The position numbers and the translations under genes were made by a program. From an uncultured Bacillota bacterium (GTDB taxonomy: Bacteria; Bacillota; Clostridia; Peptostreptococcales; Anaerovoracaceae), in NCBI GenBank assembly GCA_946545145.1, contig CAMNNG010000027.1, positions 1 through 12,794 of the forward strand: a DNA stretch of 12,794 nt, written 5' to 3'. The notes beneath the pieces were generated by a model. The model was not told where the DNA came from. It did not search any database and saw only the letters and a program-made list of their open reading frames with translations. This document shows, in pieces, positions 5,763-12,793 of the stretch. Each line of letters begins with the position of its first letter. Position 1 is the stretch's first letter.

Positions 5763-6575
5763 ATGATAATAGGGAAAAAGGATTTCGATACTGAAAACGG
5801 ATATTACATAATGGGGATCCTCAATGTGACGCCGGATTCGTTCTCGGACGGCGGGAAGTGGAACACACTGGACAGGGCCCGCGCCCGCGCTCTTCAGATG
5901 GCTGAAGAGGGAGCCGCCATAATCGATATAGGCGGCGAGTCGACGAGGCCCGGCTATGAAAAGATCTCTGACGAGGAGGAAGCGGAGCGCGTCGCCCCGG
6001 TGATCGAGGCAGTGAAGAGGGACCTCGATCTTCCCGTATCGCTGGATACTTACAAGAGCAAAGTGGCAGAGGCGGGGCTCGCTGCGGGAGCCGACATGAT
6101 CAATGATATCTGGGGGCTGAAGTACGACCCGGATATGGCGGGCGTCATCGCGAAGGCGGGGGCGGCATGCTGCCTGATGCACAACAGAGAAGAAGCAGGA
6201 TATACCGACCTGATGGCGGAGCTTCTGAGCGACCTTGAAGGATCGCTCGGCCTTGCCGAAGAAGCGGGCATAGATAAAGAAAAGATAATGCTGGACCCGG
6301 GCATCGGCTTCGGGAAAACATATGAGGACAACCTCGCCGTGACGGCGCAGCTCGAGAGGCTGACGGCCATGGGCTATCCCGTTCTGCTTGGGACATCAAG
6401 AAAGTCGATGATCGGTCTGACACTGGACCTTCCGTCCGACGAGAGGCTGGAGGGGACGATAGCCACGACTGTCATCGGCATGATGAAGGGCTGCCGCTTT
6501 TTCAGGGTCCATGACGTGAAAGAGAATATGAGAGCTCTGAAGATGACAGAGGCGGTCATAGCCGCAGGCAGATAG
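5763..6575 (+). CDS. folP: Dihydropteroate synthase
   Basis: Condenses 6-hydroxymethyl-7,8-dihydropterin pyrophosphate with p-aminobenzoate to give dihydropteroate; target of sulfonamides. The 270-residue TIM-barrel protein shows all signature loops: GILNVTPDSFSDGG (18-31), AAIIDIGGESTRPG (51-64), NDIWG (114-118), LDPGIGFGKT (177-186), LGTSRKS (209-215) and the terminal RVHD (248-251). The sulfonamide-relevant loops look wild type. The start at 5763 (ATG) is preferred to an in-frame GTG at 5742, because an AGGAGAGG site at 5747-5754 lies between them, 8 nt before the ATG, and homologous sequence begins near MIIG. It follows the HD gene by 34 bp and precedes folBK by 67 bp on the same strand, with no terminator between. 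Confidence 0.97.
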   Translation: MIIGKKDFDTENGYYIMGILNVTPDSFSDGGKWNTLDRARARALQMAEEGAAIIDIGGESTRPGYEKISDEEEAERVAPVIEAVKRDLDLPVSLDTYKSKVAEAGLAAGADMINDIWGLKYDPDMAGVIAKAGAACCLMHNREEAGYTDLMAELLSDLEGSLGLAEEAGIDKEKIMLDPGIGFGKTYEDNLAVTAQLERLTAMGYPVLLGTSRKSMIGLTLDLPSDERLEGTIATTVIGMMKGCRFFRVHDVKENMRALKMTEAVIAAGR

Positions 6576-6642
6576 CGCAGGCCGGACAGGGCAGTGCTGA
6601 TAGAGAATAGAAACCGGAAAGAAGAACGAGGAAACAAAAGCA

Positions 6643-7470
6643 ATGATGGATCAGATGATAAGAGACGTGATCAGTCTCAGGGATATAGAGGTGTACGCTT
6701 ATCACGGCGTGATGGAGGAAGAGAAGTGGAGAGGTCAGAACTTCTATATCGACGTCGATATGAGATGCGATATATCGAAGGCGGGCCGGACCGATGATCT
6801 CGAAGAGACGATCAACTACGCCGAGGTCACGGACGACATCGTCAGCTTCATGACGGATAATAGGTTCGATCTTATCGAATCATGCGCCGAGGGGCTTGCG
6901 AGGATGCTTCTTTCAAAGCACGCGAAGATCCACAGCCTCCGTCTGACCGTCAAAAAGCCTCACGCTCCGATACCGCACAGCTTCGGCAACGCGAGCGTCA
7001 CCGTCGAGAGAGGACGCCATACAGCCTTCCTCGCTCTCGGATCGAACATGGGCGACAAGAGGGCTTTCCTCGATGGAGCCGTAGCCGCGCTTGAGGCGAG
7101 CAGTGACGTCAGCGTCCTCAAAGTATCATCATTCATAGAGACTGAGCCGTACGGCGGGGTCGAGCAGGACGACTTCCTGAACGGCGCCGTTATGATAGAG
7201 ACCATCCTCGATCCGTTCGCGCTTCTGGATCTCTGCCATGATATAGAGCAGGCCGCAGACAGAAAGCGCGAGGTCCGCTGGGGACCCCGCACTCTTGATG
7301 TCGATATTCTTCTTTATGATGATCTCATCCTCAGACATGAGGATCTCATCATCCCGCACGCCGATATGGCGAACCGCGATTTCGTTCTCGGGCCTATGGC
7401 CGAGATCGCGCCGGGATGGGTGCATCCCGTATATCATCTCACGATGCAGGAGATGCTCGCAAAGCTGTGA
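6643..7470 (+). CDS. folBK: Bifunctional dihydroneopterin aldolase / HPPK
   Basis: A 275-residue fusion covering two consecutive steps that feed FolP. Residues about 8-123 are dihydroneopterin aldolase (FolB): E25 in AYHGVMEEEK, Y59 in INYAEV, E79 in LIESCAEGLA and K104/K105 in VKKPHAP match the known active-site positions. Residues about 127-275 are 6-hydroxymethyl-7,8-dihydropterin pyrophosphokinase (FolK): ALGSNMGDK (131-139), ETEPYGG, and the ATP and Mg site RWGPRTLDVDILLYDD (212-227), then IPHADMANRDFVLGPM. Fusions of this order are known in clostridia. A GAGG element lies about 11 nt upstream of the ATG; a second ATG at 6646 is an alternative. It is the last gene of the folate operon, and its stop lies 3 bp from the stop of the convergent lipoprotein gene. 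No pab genes or folC are in the window. Confidence 0.95.
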   Translation: MMDQMIRDVISLRDIEVYAYHGVMEEEKWRGQNFYIDVDMRCDISKAGRTDDLEETINYAEVTDDIVSFMTDNRFDLIESCAEGLARMLLSKHAKIHSLRLTVKKPHAPIPHSFGNASVTVERGRHTAFLALGSNMGDKRAFLDGAVAALEASSDVSVLKVSSFIETEPYGGVEQDDFLNGAVMIETILDPFALLDLCHDIEQAADRKREVRWGPRTLDVDILLYDDLILRHEDLIIPHADMANRDFVLGPMAEIAPGWVHPVYHLTMQEMLAKL

Positions 7471-7473
7471 TCC

Positions 7474-9105
7474 TTACTTTCCGAAAACTGTAGATGCCTC
7501 ATACTTCGCATCGAATTCGGATCTGTCGAGAACGTTCACTGTGACGGCCTCGTTCTTTGCGTTTCCGTCCGTCGTATAGCCGGAGGATACTGTTACAGTG
7601 ATGTCGCTTTCGCCTTCGACTACAGTTTCAGATCCGCTCTTGATCGTTACCGTTTTTCCATCAGCGTCAACGACCTTGCCGCCGTCAGCTACGTCGAGGC
7701 TCGAGACCGTGCAGTCCTCTGTGACCGTCCATGTCGAGTCTTCGCTGATGCTGATATTTACGTTGTCCTCGGTCACGTCGCCCTTGACAGTACCCGTGAA
7801 ACTGCTCGCGTTCGTGAGCGAAAGATCCACGCTGCTGATGCTGTCGACCTTGATGTCGCCCGCGATCACCTGCTGGCTGGCCGTGACTGTCGCCTGTCCG
7901 CCGTTGCTTCCTTCATTTCCCCAGTTGTTGGAGGAGTTTCCTACTGCGTCCAGGAAGTCGACGTTCTCGGAGTCGTAGTCGAGCGTGCTGTTCGAAAGGA
8001 CGATGTTGGCCTTCGTGTTCGTCACGTAGAACATAGCTCCGTCGGAGATCGATGTCTTGAGCTTGGAGTCGATGACCTCAAAGTCGGCCGTCTCATCCGT
8101 CGAAGTATCGGCGTCTCCCGACATCGACTGGTAGATGATGACTCCGTTCTTGATCGGGTCGCTGCCGCTCGTAGCGTCGTTCGTGCTTTCGAGCTCACTG
8201 TTCGATATGATGATGCGGTTGTAGCCTTCCATGCCGGCGATCTGGCTTCCCGAAGCCGTTCCGGTCACTCCGCTTACTTCGATGTCGCCCGTCGAATAGA
8301 TGAGAGGCGAGCCGGAGCCCTTAGTCGAAAGCTCACTGTTCGTCACTGAGATGTAGCCGCCGCCTCTGTCGGTCGCGAGGGCCGCGCAGTGCTCGCCTTC
8401 CGTGCTGATCGTAAGATCGTCCGCGAGGATGGTTCCGCCGTATGTGGCGTCGAGTCCGCGCGCGTTGTCCGAGTCGCTGGTCGTTATCTCTACGTCCGAA
8501 GCGTAGACGGTCGCGCTGTCCGTTGCGAAGATGCCGTTGGAGCCGTCGCTCGTCGAGGAGATGCTGCTCTTCGATATGTAAGCGGTCGTTTCTTCGCCTA
8601 CGGCCAGGAGCGATGAGTTCGCCCCGTAGAAGTTGCATCTGTCGCCGTCGTCATCCGATCCGGATTTCGTGAGCGTCGCGTTCAGGAGCTCGAGCATCCC
8701 GCCGTTCTGAGCGAGGGCGACGTTCTGGTCGGACTCAGTTGCGCTGAGTTCTTCGCCGTCCGAAGACTTTTCCTCTCTGTCAGCAGTAAGCGAAGCGCTG
8801 TACGTTCCCGAATAGTCGTATGACTGCGTGTTGGGACCGCCCATGCCGCCCGGGGAGCTTTCCTGCTCCTCCGAGGATGAATCGTCAGACCCCTTGAGAT
8901 CCGATGACGATACGTAGTTATATGTCACGCTCGATCCTTCGGCGGATGTGGATGCGCTGCTGCTCGAGGACCCGGCTGATGAAGCTGAACCTGAGCTCTC
9001 ATCAGACGATCCGCATGCGCTGACAGCGATCATGACAGCTATCAGAAGAGCCGTCAGAAATGCTTTCAGGAAGAGCGTCTTTGCTGCAGAAGTTTGTTTT
9101 GCCAT
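7474..9105 (-). CDS. Surface lipoprotein, predicted beta-helix, Ser/Asp/Gly-rich
   Basis: Function unknown. The 543-residue product begins with a signal peptide and an SPII lipobox (VSAC, Cys31), so it should be anchored to the outer face of the membrane. Residues 32-90 are an almost pure Ser/Glu/Gly linker. From about 100 to 500 the chain is a series of short strands and turns rich in Ser, Thr, Asp, Asn and Gly with recurring phrases such as ISNSELES, VTNSELST, VLSNSTLD and GDIKVDSISS. These are typical of right-handed parallel beta-helices in adhesins and pectate-lyase-like proteins. No catalytic motif or C-terminal wall-sorting signal is seen. The start at 9105 is chosen for the signal peptide and an AAAGGAA site upstream; the frame stays open to 9330, but that extension is not protein-like. 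Role in adhesion or glycan binding is only a guess from fold type. Confidence 0.8.
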   Translation of the reverse strand: MAKQTSAAKTLFLKAFLTALLIAVMIAVSACGSSDESSGSASSAGSSSSSASTSAEGSSVTYNYVSSSDLKGSDDSSSEEQESSPGGMGGPNTQSYDYSGTYSASLTADREEKSSDGEELSATESDQNVALAQNGGMLELLNATLTKSGSDDDGDRCNFYGANSSLLAVGEETTAYISKSSISSTSDGSNGIFATDSATVYASDVEITTSDSDNARGLDATYGGTILADDLTISTEGEHCAALATDRGGGYISVTNSELSTKGSGSPLIYSTGDIEVSGVTGTASGSQIAGMEGYNRIIISNSELESTNDATSGSDPIKNGVIIYQSMSGDADTSTDETADFEVIDSKLKTSISDGAMFYVTNTKANIVLSNSTLDYDSENVDFLDAVGNSSNNWGNEGSNGGQATVTASQQVIAGDIKVDSISSVDLSLTNASSFTGTVKGDVTEDNVNISISEDSTWTVTEDCTVSSLDVADGGKVVDADGKTVTIKSGSETVVEGESDITVTVSSGYTTDGNAKNEAVTVNVLDRSEFDAKYEASTVFGK

Positions 9106-9198
9106 GCTGTTCTTTCCTTTCTCGTTCAAGTGTCTTAAATCAGTTCGTTGGTCCATATTATCCATGCGAAGATTAAAAAAAACTAAAATACCCTGCGT

Positions 9199-9230
9199 TT
9201 GATGATTTTTTTTTCTATGTGTGGTAGAAT
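9199..9230 (+). promoter_or_regulatory. Promoter of the small-peptide/pgeF operon with T9 spacer tract
   Basis: TGTGGTAGAAT (9220-9230) is an extended -10, and TTGATG (9199-9204) is the nearest -35-like hexamer, giving a 20-bp spacer. Nine consecutive T residues (9206-9214) occupy that spacer. The predicted start is near 9237, leaving about 60 nt of leader with a purine-rich GGGGGAA ribosome binding site before 9296. The rest of the 190-bp divergent region toward the lipoprotein gene has an A8 tract (9175-9182) and no recognisable minus-strand promoter of good quality. Confidence 0.5.
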
Positions 9231-9295
9231 CGTTCACAAGAATTGTGGGAAAGAGGAGAGAGGAACTGGATCGATAGGAAAAGGGGGAATCACGA

Positions 9296-9379
9296 ATGAC
9301 ACCCATGATGTCTGTAGTGATCCTGGGCATCGGAACGATCGCTGCGATTGCTTATCTGATTAGATTTCTTAATAAATAA
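9296..9379 (+). CDS. Small single-span membrane peptide, 27 residues
   Basis: An ATG with a good AAGGGGGAA Shine-Dalgarno about 8 nt upstream opens a 27-codon frame ending in TAA at 9377-9379. The product starts MTPMM, has a continuous hydrophobic stretch (SVVILGIGTIAAIAYLI, residues 6-22) long enough to span the membrane, and ends in the basic tail RFLNK. This gives an expected N-out, C-in or similar topology. Its stop overlaps the ATG of the next gene (TAATG), the usual arrangement for translational coupling. No family is recognised. It could be a true small membrane protein or a leader peptide whose translation controls pgeF. Support comes from ribosome site, composition and coupling; conservation is untested. 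Confidence 0.55.
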   Translation: MTPMMSVVILGIGTIAAIAYLIRFLNK

Positions 9380-10269
9380 TGATGCACGGGATCGGGTTTG
9401 TAAGAAAGCCGCAAGGCGCAATGAGAGAAAATTCAATGAAAAACGGAGATGGTTCAAATCTCCGCTTTTTAACGTTCGAGGGATTTGAAAAACTCGAAGA
9501 ACAGGGACTGATCCGCCACTGCTTCAGCACGAGAGAGGGCGGGGTCAGCAAAGGCATCTACGAAAGCATGGACCTGAGCTTCACGATGGGAGACGATCTG
9601 GAGAATGTCTATGAGAACTTCGACAGACTGACAGCAGTAATAGGGACAACGAAAGAAAATATCGTCTCTACGAACCAGCAGCACACGACGAACGTCAGAA
9701 GAGTATATAAAGAAGACGCGGGAAAGGGCATCGTCCGTCCGGGATTCAAAGACGTCGACGGACTGGTGACGAATGAGAGAGGGCTCGCCCTCATAGTCTT
9801 CGGCGCCGACTGCGTTCCTGTCATGCTGGTCGATCCCGTGAAAAAGGCCATAGGCGTCTGCCATTCAGGGTGGCGCGGCACAGTTGGCCGCATCGGAGAG
9901 AATACGGTCCGTCTTATGGAAGAGGAGTTCGGCTCCAGACCTGAGGATATCGTCTGCGGCATAGGACCGTCGATATGCGCTTCCTGCTACGAAGTAAGCG
10001 AAGACGTCGCCGCGGAATTCAGGAAAAGCTTTCCCGGCCGGGAAAACGAAGTCATAGCTGACAGCTATCCTGCCCCGGACGGAAAAGAGATGAAATACAA
10101 GCTCGATCTGTGGAAGGCGAACCGGATCGTGCTTACAGACGCAGGCGTGAAAGACGGGAACATATGCGTGACCGATATCTGCACGAGGTGCAATCCCGGG
10201 CTTTTGTTCTCACACAGAAAAGCAGGCCGCGAAAGGGGCAACAACGCCGGTCTTTTGATGATGGTGTGA
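9379..10269 (+). CDS. pgeF: YfiH/PgeF (DUF152, LACC1-like) family protein
   Basis: Family members are called polyphenol oxidase or purine nucleoside phosphorylase (LACC1 type). In E. coli, PgeF (YfiH) helps keep peptidoglycan free of misincorporated L-Ser. The 296-residue protein carries the metal-binding triad H102 (TNQQHTTNV), C145 (GADCVPVML) and H162 (CHSGWRGTVG), plus the conserved CGIGPSICASCYEV block (193-206) and the C-terminal RCNPGLLFSHR. The first ATG at 9379 overlaps the stop of the small peptide gene and has no Shine-Dalgarno of its own. ATGs at 9421 and 9436 are alternatives, since family similarity starts only around NLRFLTFEGF (28-37). Unlike in many Bacillota, it is not next to ylmE/sepF cell-division genes here. 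A gap of 101 bp follows, with no strong terminator. Confidence 0.92.
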   Translation: MMHGIGFVRKPQGAMRENSMKNGDGSNLRFLTFEGFEKLEEQGLIRHCFSTREGGVSKGIYESMDLSFTMGDDLENVYENFDRLTAVIGTTKENIVSTNQQHTTNVRRVYKEDAGKGIVRPGFKDVDGLVTNERGLALIVFGADCVPVMLVDPVKKAIGVCHSGWRGTVGRIGENTVRLMEEEFGSRPEDIVCGIGPSICASCYEVSEDVAAEFRKSFPGRENEVIADSYPAPDGKEMKYKLDLWKANRIVLTDAGVKDGNICVTDICTRCNPGLLFSHRKAGRERGNNAGLLMMV

Positions 10270-10304
10270 ATGTTGAAAAAAGCAGATAGATTTTTTCGGG
10301 TCCG

Positions 10305-10315
10305 TATGATACCAT
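10305..10315 (+). promoter_or_regulatory. Possible extended -10 promoter of thrH
   Basis: TATGATACCAT fits the TRTGNTANNAT pattern seen elsewhere in the window, 55 nt upstream of the thrH ATG. The hexamer TACCAT is imperfect and no -35 at normal spacing is visible, so this rests mainly on position and the TRTG extension. Confidence 0.35.
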
Positions 10316-10370
10316 ATTGAACATCTGAGAAACGATAGATGACAGAATTGAAAATAATGGAGGAGAAGTA

Positions 10371-10970
10371 ATGAATATCGTATGCCTTGACATGGAGGGA
10401 GTGCTCGTACCTGAAATCTGGATCGCTTTCGCTGAGGAGAGCGGGATCCCGGAGCTGAAGAGAACGACGAGAGACGAACCGGACTACGACAAGCTGATGC
10501 AGTGGAGGATAGGCGTCCTCAAAGAGCACGGCCTCGGCATCAAAGAGATACAGGAGACTATCTCGAGGATAGATCCGCTGCCCGGAGCGAAAGAGTTCAT
10601 GGACAAGCTCAGAGAGATCACTCAGGTAGTAGTACTCAGCGATACTTTCGATCAGTTCGCTATGCCGCTCATGGAAAAACTCGGATACCCGATGCTCATG
10701 TGCAATACTCTCGAGATCGCAGATGACGGAGAGATCACGGGATTCAGAATGCGTATAGATGACTCCAAGAAATCGACTGTCAAAGGACTTCAGGCCATCG
10801 GATTCGACACGATCGCTTCCGGAGACAGCTTCAATGACCTCGGCATGATCCAGGCCAGCAAAGCGGGCTTCCTGTTCAGGACGACTGATCAGATCAAGGC
10901 GGACTATCCTGACATCCAGGCGTTCGAAGAGTATGACGATCTGTTCGAAGCTATCAAGGCTGCTCTTTAA
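10371..10970 (+). CDS. thrH: Phosphoserine phosphatase / homoserine phosphotransferase (ThrH)
   Basis: A HAD-superfamily enzyme of 199 residues that closely resembles Pseudomonas ThrH (about 205 residues) as I recall it, notably the start IVCLDMEGVLVPEIWIAFAE and the block VVVLSDTFDQFAMPLMEKLG. ThrH dephosphorylates phosphoserine and can transfer the phosphate to homoserine, making O-phosphohomoserine for threonine. HAD motif I is DMEGV with nucleophile Asp7 and Glu at the position usually held by Asp, as in ThrH. Motif II is VLSDT (Ser89), motif III a Lys in DDSKKS, and motif IV is SGDSFND (150-156). A strong GGAGGAG ribosome site precedes the ATG. Neighbours share no pathway except that metA also uses homoserine. 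A plain SerB-type phosphatase is the alternative, but the match to ThrH is specific. Confidence 0.92.
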   Translation: MNIVCLDMEGVLVPEIWIAFAEESGIPELKRTTRDEPDYDKLMQWRIGVLKEHGLGIKEIQETISRIDPLPGAKEFMDKLREITQVVVLSDTFDQFAMPLMEKLGYPMLMCNTLEIADDGEITGFRMRIDDSKKSTVKGLQAIGFDTIASGDSFNDLGMIQASKAGFLFRTTDQIKADYPDIQAFEEYDDLFEAIKAAL

Positions 10971-11077
10971 GCAGACCATTTCGGATGTATTCAGGATGTA
11001 TATCGTAGAAAAAACAAATGACTATCACGGTTTCGACATCTACGGATAATAATATCTGAATAATAACGGAGGAAACT

Positions 11078-12553
11078 GTGTCACGAAAAGAAGACCGGGC
11101 GGCTAAAAGAGAAAAGAGAAACGTCAAAAGAGATCTCATCTCGATAGGACTCGTTGCAGTCGTTTTCGTGATGCAGTTTTTCGTTATAAGATACGGGATC
11201 TTCGGCGAAAAAGCTCCCGACCCCGATGAGATGTCATACAAAGAAAAGCTGCGCTACGCCCAGGAGAACGGCATGGTGTCGATGGCGAAGAAGGGCGGAC
11301 TCGAAATGACGAAGACCGACCTTGCCCTGATGCTCTACGGGGCCGCGGTGAGCGGGGGATACCAGCCGGAGGACGGAGAAGATGAGGACTCTCTGAGAGA
11401 AGGGTATGTGAAAGAGTGCGGCAGTCCGTTTTCCGACGTGGATGAGAGCAAACTGAGCGGGGAGGAAAAAACAGCGATATACTGGTGCGCTTCGAAATAT
11501 GTTCTTTATCCTTCGAAGGAGGGAAAATTCGGGGCGGAGGACAAGGTCACGAACCAGGACCTTATCGTCGCGATGAGGCGTCTTGCGTCTTCGGAGCGTC
11601 TTTCGCTTACTGCTCCTGAAACGAAGCCTGCTGAGATAACCGACAAAGCCAGGGCGGACGAATACGCCCGGGAGGCCATAGATGCCCTTGCAAAGGCCGG
11701 GATGCTGGCGGTCATGGGCGGCAAGGCGGAGCCGAAGGAGGCGGCCGTGTTCAGCACCGGCATAGACATGAGCATACGCATGCGGAACGCGCTTGACGCC
11801 GACAAGAAGAGAGAGGCGGAGGAGTACGAGCCTGTCCCCGACCTTTACGGACTGAAAACTGTATTCAAAAAAACGACGAAGGACTTCGAAGGCACATGGT
11901 CGATGTACGTCAAGTGCTTCGACACCGGAGAGACCCTCGTGATCGGCAACAAGCAGATGATCTCAGCCAGCCTGATCAAGCTGTTCGTAGCGGGTACGTA
12001 TTTCGACGAACTGAAGAAGGGAAACATCAAGGAGGATGTGAACTCAAAAGATGATCTTCACCTCATGATCAGCGAGAGCAGCAACACCGCATGGACGGAT
12101 CTTGAAGGCTTCATCGGGAAGGGCAGCGAGAGCGCCGGCATAGCGAAGGTCAATGATTTCGCCGAAGACGGCGGCTACAAAAGCACAGCCAGGCACGTGG
12201 CGGCGAAGGAAGGCGGCGGCACGGCGAACTACACGTCTGTCAGCGATGTGGGCCGGGTGCTCGACAAGATATATTATGGAAAATACGTATCGAAGAAGGC
12301 CTCGAAGAGGATCCTGGACGAGATGCTGAAGCAGGTCCACGTCAACAAGATACCGGCGGGGATACCGGAAGGCGTTAAGATAGCGAACAAGACGGGAGAG
12401 CTGAATACGAACGAACACGATTCGGCGATCGTCTGGACGAAAAAGTGCACATACGCCATAGTGATAATGACGGAGGATGTCAACCGCGCGCAGATCGGCT
12501 ACAGGAACGTTGCGGATCTGTCGGAGGCTGTATATCTGTATATGACACAGTAA
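11078..12553 (+). CDS. Membrane-anchored serine hydrolase (class A beta-lactamase fold) with SLH-like repeats
   Basis: A 491-residue protein starting at GTG with a strong GGAGG site 5 nt upstream. Residues 1-18 are highly basic, and 21-38 form one membrane span, so the rest is outside. Residues about 60-240 contain up to three degenerate S-layer-homology-like units. The clearest is 117-170: PFSDVDESKLSG, then AIYWCASKYVLYP, F, and VTNQDLIVAMRRLA. Residues about 265-490 form a PF13354-type serine hydrolase: S298-L-I-K301, S334-S-N336 in place of SDN, and K438-T-G440. No ExxLN omega-loop motif is present, so the deacylating Glu166 of true class A beta-lactamases appears missing. This favours a penicillin-binding or peptidoglycan-acting protein over an antibiotic-resistance enzyme. 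The substrate is unknown. It lies between thrH and rubredoxin with gaps of 107 and 78 bp. Confidence 0.85.
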   Translation: MSRKEDRAAKREKRNVKRDLISIGLVAVVFVMQFFVIRYGIFGEKAPDPDEMSYKEKLRYAQENGMVSMAKKGGLEMTKTDLALMLYGAAVSGGYQPEDGEDEDSLREGYVKECGSPFSDVDESKLSGEEKTAIYWCASKYVLYPSKEGKFGAEDKVTNQDLIVAMRRLASSERLSLTAPETKPAEITDKARADEYAREAIDALAKAGMLAVMGGKAEPKEAAVFSTGIDMSIRMRNALDADKKREAEEYEPVPDLYGLKTVFKKTTKDFEGTWSMYVKCFDTGETLVIGNKQMISASLIKLFVAGTYFDELKKGNIKEDVNSKDDLHLMISESSNTAWTDLEGFIGKGSESAGIAKVNDFAEDGGYKSTARHVAAKEGGGTANYTSVSDVGRVLDKIYYGKYVSKKASKRILDEMLKQVHVNKIPAGIPEGVKIANKTGELNTNEHDSAIVWTKKCTYAIVIMTEDVNRAQIGYRNVADLSEAVYLYMTQ

Positions 12554-12569
12554 GCAGACCGGAGAACTA

Positions 12570-12599
12570 TTGTGCGGAATGGACACTGTATGGTAGAAT
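12570..12599 (+). promoter_or_regulatory. Rubredoxin promoter
   Basis: TATGGTAGAAT (12589-12599) is an extended -10. TTGTGC at 12570-12575 is a weak -35 at an 18-bp spacing. The predicted start leaves about 25-30 nt of leader with an AAAGGAGG ribosome site before the ATG. This suggests rubredoxin has its own promoter in addition to any read-through from the upstream gene. Confidence 0.5.
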
Positions 12600-12631
12600 A
12601 AGCAAAAAGAATCAAAAAGGAGGACTACGAC

Positions 12632-12793
12632 ATGAAATATGAATGCGATCTTTGCGGATGGGTATATGACGAAGCAGCCGGAGATCCGGACAACGGAATA
12701 GAACCGGGAACAAAGTGGGAAGATCTTCCCGATGATTTCGAATGCCCCCTCTGCGGAGCAGGAAAAGACGAGTTCAAAGTAAGCGAAGACTGA
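12632..12793 (+). CDS. Rubredoxin
   Basis: A 53-residue electron carrier with one Fe(Cys)4 centre: C5 and C8 in YECDLCGWVYD, C38 and C41 in FECPLCGAGKDEF. The usual GDPDNGIEPGTKWEDLPDDF core is intact in shortened form here as GDPDNG and PGTKWEDLP. Size and acidity are normal for clostridial rubredoxin, which serves oxygen and peroxide detoxification (with rubrerythrin or flavodiiron proteins) and other low-potential transfers in the cytoplasm. A strong AAAGGAGG site precedes the ATG, and the gene has its own extended -10 promoter. It is complete, with TGA one base before the window end, so its downstream partner is out of view. Confidence 0.97.
   Translation: MKYECDLCGWVYDEAAGDPDNGIEPGTKWEDLPDDFECPLCGAGKDEFKVSED

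Noticed and set aside
9106..9330. N-terminal extension of the beta-helix lipoprotein
   Set aside because: The frame is open for 75 more codons, but they would bury the signal peptide internally and cross the divergent promoter region with its homopolymer tracts.
10275..10297. Terminator after pgeF (GAAAAAA paired with TTTTTTC)
   Set aside because: The stem has one G-C pair, and the T-run is part of the stem instead of following it, so it should not terminate well.
10968..12560. Repeated TAAGCAGACC at the stops of thrH (10968-10977) and of the serine hydrolase (12551-12560)
   Set aside because: Only 10 bases are shared, including the stop codon, and flanking sequence differs. No attachment site or repeat element is indicated.
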